Source of the DNA: Selaginella tamariscina
Taxonomy: Eukaryota > Streptophyta > Lycopodiopsida > Selaginellales > Selaginellaceae
Length of the DNA stretch: 64,000 bases
Assembly: GCA_003024785.1 (NCBI GenBank)
Contig: PUQB01000051.1
Coordinates: forward strand, 1-64,000
Direction: 5' to 3'
Below are positions 57,831-64,000 of this stretch, piece after piece. The notes below the pieces were generated by a model. That model did not search any database and was not told the origin of the DNA. It worked only from the letters and a program-made list of their open reading frames with translations. Position numbers and translations under genes: made by a program. Numbering within the stretch: position 1 is the stretch's first letter; the number at the start of each line of letters is the position of its first letter.

Positions 57831-59960
57831 GACCGTGTTACCCCGTATGTATGTTTGCTGAAGCCTGGGGCTGTGCCAACTGAGCTTGTGTAGTTAAAAG
57901 AGGTTGCACCCAAGACTATGTCACTCCACGGCACGTGAGGCACATCAGTAGTCGTTTTGCAGGAGGCACATCACCAGTTGAACACCGCTTTGTGGGAAGA
58001 ACATTACTGGTCGTAGGACTGGGATAGTGTTTGCAAGCATGGTGTCAAATAGTAGCATTGAGGTGGTAGCAAGTAGGGAATGACGACACTCTCCTCCAAA
58101 GATTTGGGCACAACGTAACAGTTATTGTTTTTGAAGGACTCCTGCCACTCTTCGAAAGGTATTTGTCGAAGAGCCCAATCCCAGCTGCAGGACCTGCGTA
58201 CTTAGTAGACTGCCAAGTAAGGAGTACAGTAGATCCCTTCTCCACTAGCTGCACCACCTGACATGTACTTGGTCTTGCTTAACGCTCTAATCCCATTCGG
58301 GAGGATGAAATACCAATTCCTACAAATGGCTGCCATGAAATGCAAAGAAGGACCTACCTCTGAACTTGCTTCCCTCTCTGGTGCGTCATGGAACACCACA
58401 AACTGTGCAGTGACTCCAGGAAGGGGAAGCTCCTGGTTCTTACTTAGCTGTTGCATGGACATCCTGAAGAGGCAAAACTGGATGAGTTTATAGCTCAACC
58501 GGGGAATCACTGCTTGTACATTCTCTTCGACTCCATGCTTTGTCTGTGTGTTCACATGAGACTTTCTGGTCAAGAGAGCTTCCAGATCAAGTTATACAGC
58601 ATCACTCTCCCCTCCATTCTGGTTGATTTAGCCTGAAAAGCTTGTATGTAAATAATCTTAATTTATAGTATAGACAAATGTTATAATTAAAATGAGAATG
58701 TTTATAGTCTCATTTTCTTAATAATTATTAATTTTAATTATTTAATTAGCATTTTTTTTAATATAAAAATATTTTTTAAAAATAATATATGCTTAAAAAA
58801 AGAATATTCTTTAAAATGTATGTTTAAAATATAATAATTAATACATAAATATTAATTATTTCTTTTTTATGTATCATTCCCATTTTAACTACAACGTTCA
58901 TACAGAGTTTACCTTGTCTCCCTGTTCTTGAATAATAAGAAGCTCAAAAAGGCTCCATAACATCTTGCTTAGTCGCTGCTGCAGCCATGAAAGCAAGCTC
59001 AACTCCGATGACGTTTTGAGTTCTCTTAGAACAGAAGCACCCACTCCTTGCTCCTGACAAGTGAAGAGACAAATATCCTTGTTACACACTGTAGCTTCAT
59101 ATGCTCCATGGGAAGAGAGTCCAAGCACAGTGGGCACCACCCTGGCAACCTGTTCAGCTGCCTTCCAAGGACTCATACATGAGTGCATTGTTTTCCTTGA
59201 AGGAGTCCAAAGTGATATTCGGAATTATAGAAGTCTTCACAGTTGGTCGGCTACCACTACTCACAAAGCTGATAAGTATCTCGACCGTAGTATCTGTACA
59301 AACTTTGTGTGGAGATAACCATAGGTATGAAATCCTGCTTGAAATAGAGAAGCTCTCCACACTCCATTTCCATACCTCAGGTTCAGCACAAGCCACTTCT
59401 CCTTGCAAAAGCCCAACCCATATGCCACATACTCGTTGTGGATTAAATTGCCAAGGTCCATACCAATGCATACATCATTGGCTTCAACATCTATTGTGAG
59501 AGACTGGAGAATACTTTTACAACAATGAGATGCAACTTGGTCCACCATCTTGTGCAATGAACCTGGAGACAATGTGTGATCCGGCATGGCTACCGCACTC
59601 AGTGTTATTGGAATGGTGATCTTTCTTGGCCTTACCATATGCTTCCAGCATATTCAGAATGTGATCCAACATGTTCAGCAAGCTTGGTTTCTCAGGATCA
59701 CCAAGTCCTTGAATATTCTTGTTGAGATCCATGATCCTCCCATCCCCCCCCCCCCCCCCCCACGAATGGTATCACGCGATCTGGCATGTAAAGAAACAGT
59801 TCTAAACCATCTATCTTCACTCGGATCGTGTACTTGTACCCGCAACAATCGAAAGTGCCATTTTCAAGTGTGAATCTTACAGATAGTTTACCGATCCTGT
59901 TCCAAACGCGTAAGGGAAGAACGCTATCTGAACAGCAGATAATGACTGATTTAGGCGAAC
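57831..59960 (-). pseudogene. PARP6/8/16-like ADP-ribosyltransferase gene, frameshifted
   Basis: The minus strand carries coding sequence on both sides of a 280-bp intron (58633-58912, GTAAAC donor, TTCAG acceptor). Upstream parts read 'RVWNRIGKLSVRFTLENGTF', 'MDLNKNIQGLGDPEK', 'VDQVASHCCKSILQSL', 'NITLDSFKENNALMY', AEQVARVVPTVLGLSSHGAY and CNKDICLFTC. Downstream is a PARP-type catalytic region: QFVVFHDAPERE, NWYFILPNGIRALSKTKYM and GGAASGEGIYCTPYLAV. The NW-x-I-L-x-NG...GEGIY layout fits PARP6/8/16. The expected HG(S/T) box reads LHFMAA, so NAD binding may be lost. At least three frame changes and a poly-C run near 59748 interrupt it. Family members attach ADP-ribose to proteins. The assignment is from motifs only. 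Confidence 0.55.
59747..59761 (+). repeat. Poly-C tract in the PARP-like gene
   Basis: About 15 or more consecutive C residues interrupt the minus-strand coding sequence between IPFVG and the MDLNKN segment. They add a poly-Gly stretch or a frameshift. It may be a sequencing artefact or a real expansion. Confidence 0.8.
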
Positions 59961-61639
59961 TTACTTAAACCCTATTTCATCTGTCTTTAATGTATCGCGC
60001 ATTTGTTACTATTAGTTACAGTATTTATCTAACGCGTCCGTTCCACTGACCTATAATTCACACGTGTGGTTTTCAGCAACAGCATTTTATTTTATATACG
60101 TGTATAATAGTGTTTTCGTTCAAATATATTTTCAAAATTAATGATATAACACTATTAAATACTTAGAATGTACTTAAGCTTATAAAAGAAGCTGATTATA
60201 TAAATAATAAAAGAAGTACTGTATGTGTAAATGTTATACATACAATTCTTAAATACAAATAAAATATTGTTAATACTTTAAAATATACTCATGTCATCAC
60301 TCTTCACATAGTTTAATTGTCACATATACATGGATTATTAAAAATATCTTCTAATTTATATGTATCATAGTTCCACTGTCACACGAACAAATACTTATAT
60401 AAATGTATAATGACTAGTGATAATCTTTAATGAAATAAGAAAATTTTGTTGTTACAAACAATAAAAGACACAATTTTGATGATTTAAGCTTCGTTTTCTT
60501 TTTAATGTCAATGATTAATTTTAAAAGGTAAATTTAAATTATAAAAAATTGTTTAGAAATAAATAGATGTATTCTATTATAACCTTTAATATAATAAAAT
60601 TAATATGCTAATTATATCTTGATATTAAAAAATATAGATGAATATTTTCTTAGACATTTAATATAGATATTTCCGTTTATAACAAAATGGAAACTTTCTT
60701 AATAATAGAAGAATATTAATAAAAAAAAATATTGTAGTTTTACTATTGTATATAATTTTGTTTTATACTCTATTTAAATGTGATTAAATAAACCAACATA
60801 CAAATAAATGATCTTCAACCATTAAAGGCTATAGAAATGAGTTTAAGCTTTTAAAAGAAGTTGATTATATAAATCATAAAAGAAGTTTATTCAAGTCAAC
60901 ACTATTTCAACCCTTCAACATAGATTATTAATAAAATCTTCTAAACTATTTAGAATAGTTTCACTACAGTAACTTATTATCCTCAAACTAATTATAATAA
61001 TCTTCAATTAAATACAAAATCTTGTAGTTACAAACAATATATATATAAAAGACACAATTTTTAGGGTTTCAACTTCACTTTTCTTTTTCACATTATTTAA
61101 TTTAAGTGTATGAGAAACTATTCAAAATAAAATAAATAAGTATGTTTAAGTATAAATAAATCAAGTTTATATAAATAAATAGTATGTTACCTTAGTAGTG
61201 TGTTTTTACAGATTATTAGGTTGCTAGTCCGATTCCAGCAGGTCGGATAATCGTTCCTTAATATATCGTTACGAACTATAACCAAGTGTAGAACGTATGT
61301 GATTTTTTTTCTAGGGCGAGAATTGAAATTTTATTTAAAAGTCTGAATTTATAAATATAATATTTATAAAATTTTCTATAAAGTTTAAACATAAAAGTAA
61401 TATATATTTACTAGAATTTGGTATAAATGTACATCTTTTATAAATGTTATAGAAACTGGGTGAGTATCTAAGTCATATACTGAGGCATACACACCAAAAA
61501 TATTCTGTATAATATCTACATATGCCCTCATATGTCACATACATGTAGACACGTGTGTGTAACATATATATGTATGTGTATTTTGTATGCAAGCATGGGC
61601 ATGCAAAGACATACACATGGTCATTATTTAAGAGAATCT
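59961..61639. other. AT-rich non-coding interval with tRNA-Tyr remnant
   Basis: No protein gene was seen. At 61192-61247 on the plus strand is a 3' half tRNA-Tyr-like remnant: TAGTGTG and ACAGATTATTAGG, then CTAGTCCGATTCCAGCAGGTCGGA, with the same ATAATCGTTC-type flank as the copy at 43 kb. The 5' half is missing. Confidence 0.55.
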
Positions 61640-63278
61640 AGGGCCATTCTGCACCAACTCTTATCTTAACTTAACTAAGTTAGGACCCTTAGTAAGGGGT
61701 TACGTTTTTTTCCACACCAATACTCCCTAAAAGCTTTATGTAAGGAGTAATACTTCCACACCACCCTTTAACTTTCATATTTATGGGTTATGCTAAGGGC
61801 AAGTATTTCGCACCAGCATTTTACCGCTTAAAATTAAGGGGTAAGGTATCTGCACTAAAAACCACTTAAATATTTCAAATATTTGAATTTCACACATATG
61901 TACCAAATACAGCATAAGCTACTAATGCATCGCGAATCATATGAGCATCTAATGTAGTCACTCCAATCTCTCTTGGATATGTAGGAGGATCATCATATTC
62001 AACGAGTGTTCTTACACTCTTTTTCTTCTTACCCGTGCTACCTGGAGCTTTATGCCCATCTACGTCTAAATCTGAATTTACCTCATACTCATGCCAGTTG
62101 TTGTTGAATTAGGAGCCGGAGGTGTTGAAGTGTTAAAATCAGAGATAAACTTAATTTCCACCTGTGCAAATCTGCTCCTTTGTCCAGTTCTTAGAACGTT
62201 GCCTTTTTATTCTTGGTTGAGCTGCCAATCTTCATCCCTCCTCAACACCTTCAGCATCTAAAACTTGCTCAGAAGCTAAAGAACTTCTCAATCCTCGACT
62301 ATGAAGTCGGGCTCCAACCTGGCACCTGCACATCCACCTCCACGACCTCCTCGAGCTCCACCTCTATCAACAACTCGTCCCCCACGTTGTGAGCTCAAGC
62401 TGGCCTGGTTTATCACCTAGTTCTAATAAACACCATGCTGGCCAAGCTGAAAGCCACGGCCAGACTCAAGATTCTGGTCGGGCTGAGCAGCCCAACAGCT
62501 AGGCTCAAGATTCTGGCCATGGCTTCCAACCCGGTTAGAAAACTCTTGAGCCTGGTCGAGTTGAGCAACCCAATGGCCAGACTCAAGATTCTAGCCGTGG
62601 CTTCCAACCCAGCTAGAAAACTCTTGAGCTTGGCCGGGCTGAACAACCTAACGGCCAGGCTCAAGATTCTGGAAGCCATGCCAGAAAGCTCTTGGTCGGC
62701 AGGCTTAGCTTCCATGCTTAGCCAGTAAGAAGGAGCTGAAGCTCCTTCCACTTCTTCATCCACCTAATGGATGCATTTAAAGAATGAATGCAAAAGAAAA
62801 GAAAGGAAACTTACATGTTGATTGGTAGAGCTTTTGATGTGTGTGGGCTTCCTCCCATACCCAAGAGCTGCCCAAAATGCCTTGATGCTCCTCCATTGTT
62901 GTTAATTATTGCTCCTCCATTGCCTCTTCCATATGCCATGGAACCCTAGTCGTGCGCAGTTGCAGTTGCAGCTCTGCACATAAGATGAGGAGCACGCCAA
63001 ATTAGGGTGAGATGAGAACAAGGGCACGGCAAACAGTTGACGTGGAGGTTGACCAAAAAAAAGAAGGCAAAACATTTTTTTAAGGGGACCTTTAAAATTT
63101 ACACTCCTTTAAGTAAAGAAATATTAAGAGTTTGATGTGGATTTGTTACACTTAAAAAAAGTCTTAATTACGGGTGAAATTTAGGGATCACTTTCTTAGG
63201 GGCTCGGTCCTTAAGACCCATAAAATTTATGGGTTTACGGTTTAGGGTTTAGGTTAGGGGTCAGTACGAAAGGTCCCT
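61640..63278 (-). mobile_element. Possible DNA transposon with imperfect terminal inverted repeats
   Basis: The left end AGGGCCATTCTGCACCAACTC and the inverted right end AGGGACCTTTCGTACTGACCC are similar. A third AGGG...CGCACCAGCA copy lies inside near 61797. Flanks are AATCT and AATCA, which agree at 4 of 5 bases. Minus-strand frames inside include 'SKNWTKEQI' near 62170-62200 (Myb/SANT-like), an RGG-rich stretch (VVDRGGARGGRGGG) near 62330-62375 and 'YPREIGVTTLDAHMIRDAL' near 61910-61970. Such Myb-like partners accompany PIF/Harbinger elements. No DDE transposase was found. The element class is inference. Confidence 0.35.
62413..62939 (-). pseudogene. Gene model with 26-residue repeats inside the possible transposon
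   Basis: A first exon candidate starts at ATG 62939 (MAYGRGNGGAIINNNGGASR), ends at a GTAAGT donor near 62815 and is Gly/Asn-rich. A second frame at 62413-62763 opens with DEEVEGASAPSYWLSMEAK, then holds repeats of the type ARILSLAVGLL...RLKSFLTGLEAM. The DNA period is 78-79 bp, with 'CAAGATTCT' at 62467, 62505, 62583 and 62662, including one half-length unit. The two exons do not join in frame with the obvious splice sites. The function is unknown. Confidence 0.35.
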
Positions 63279-64000
63279 AATCAAACATTTAAATATTCTA
63301 CAAGCCCTTAAAATAATTTAAAGCATATTATATGGAATAGTTCATCATATATATCCATTTACTAAAACTTCTGCAAGATATGCACTCATTGAATGGTATT
63401 GAACATTAATATAATGTATAAAAAGTTGATTATACAATTTCATTAAATTCTTTTTTGAAAATTATCCATAAATATAAAATAAAAGTGATTGAAACTATTG
63501 TTATTACTCAATCTAGATTATAAATTATTATTATTATTATTCACTTTCACCCAATGAATATGTGAATTAATATATATATACACTAAAATGCATGTCACTA
63601 ATATAAGTGAACTTGTTTTAAATTCATATTTGAAATAATATAAAAACACAGTAATAAATATAATATTACTGTACATATTCTTATATACAACATATACTGA
63701 TTAAAATAAAAATATGGTGTAGGTGTTGTTTACACGTGTTCGTTGGACTGTCTGAAAACTCTACATATCGAAGGCATACGGCTTGCTGAAAAGATACATA
63801 TTAAGTTAATTAGCATGTATTTATAAATTAATTAAATATATTATATCTTTTTAATAAATTTCTTTTTTGTTCACTATTGAAGAAAACTGTCGCCCTTTAC
63901 ACGTCACTTACTTTTTATATGTAATTTAATGTGGTACATTTTCCCAAGTGCTGAAAAGGCACGTGTCGAATCCGAGACAATCTGTCGCCCTTTACACGTT
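63279..64000. other. AT-rich non-coding end of window
   Basis: No gene was seen. The phrase CTGTCGCCCTTTACACGT occurs twice, at about 63888-63905 and 63981-63998, marking a short direct repeat at the window edge. Confidence 0.5.

Noticed and set aside
59061-59873. Plus-strand frames opposite the PARP-like gene
   Set aside because: The minus strand carries the recognisable domain and splice sites; the plus frames have no family features.
63238-63262. Two telomere-like TTTAGGG units
   Set aside because: Only about two units plus degenerate GGTTAGG; too short for an interstitial telomere and explained by the end of the possible transposon.
1-64000. CRISPR array, bacterial operons, riboswitches
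   Set aside because: No regularly spaced repeats with unique spacers, no ribosome-binding patterns; introns and retrotransposons show a plant nuclear sequence.

Overview
The window looks like nuclear DNA of a land plant. It is very AT-rich, rich in (TA)n, (TG)n and (AG)n microsatellites, and has GT-AG introns of about 70 to 730 bp. It carries a CYP71-clan P450 family, plant-type SNX1, GRAM/GEM-like and PIG-H genes, and Ty3/gypsy elements including chromoviruses. The taxon cannot be fixed from sequence alone. A PARP6/8/16-type domain, which I do not associate with flowering plants, would fit a seed-free plant, but that is inference.

Left part (1-28 kb): a decaying tandem array of minus-strand P450 genes, broken up by retrotransposons. 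Three gene bodies remain (7.5-8.0, 8.3-10.1 and 25.9-27.5 kb) and all carry lesions. A conserved 5'-flank tag occurs five times, so more units once existed. One orphan P450 promoter (6.69-6.85 kb) now abuts a gypsy relic exactly where its start codon should be. A chromovirus with identifiable LTRs and primer-binding site fills 15.4-23.6 kb and carries a second LTR inserted backwards. Older gypsy and copia relics lie at 3.3-6.7 and 11.8-14.0 kb.

Middle (28-36 kb): a 72% GC island of 137 bp in AT-rich surroundings, then a young gypsy element (29.07-33.99 kb) with nearly identical 204-bp LTRs and a 4-bp target duplication, then another LTR relic.

Right part (36.7-64 kb) is gene-bearing. A retromer sorting nexin SNX1 gene (minus, 11 exons, two apparent frameshifts) diverges from an intact GRAM-domain GEM-like gene (plus, 5 exons); their 326-bp shared promoter has a G-box/ABRE. 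Farther right are GEM exon fragments, tRNA-Tyr-like relics, a mitochondrial-carrier exon fragment, an intact PIG-H gene (first step of GPI-anchor synthesis), a two-exon phosphomannose isomerase fragment, some unrecognised exon-like ORFs, a frameshifted PARP-like gene, and a possible DNA transposon carrying 26-residue repeats.

Only GEM-like and PIG-H reconstruct cleanly in frame through every exon. The other genes are broken, either truly pseudogenised or, for single-base changes in homopolymers, affected by assembly indels. I read splice sites and homologies by eye; no database search was run.
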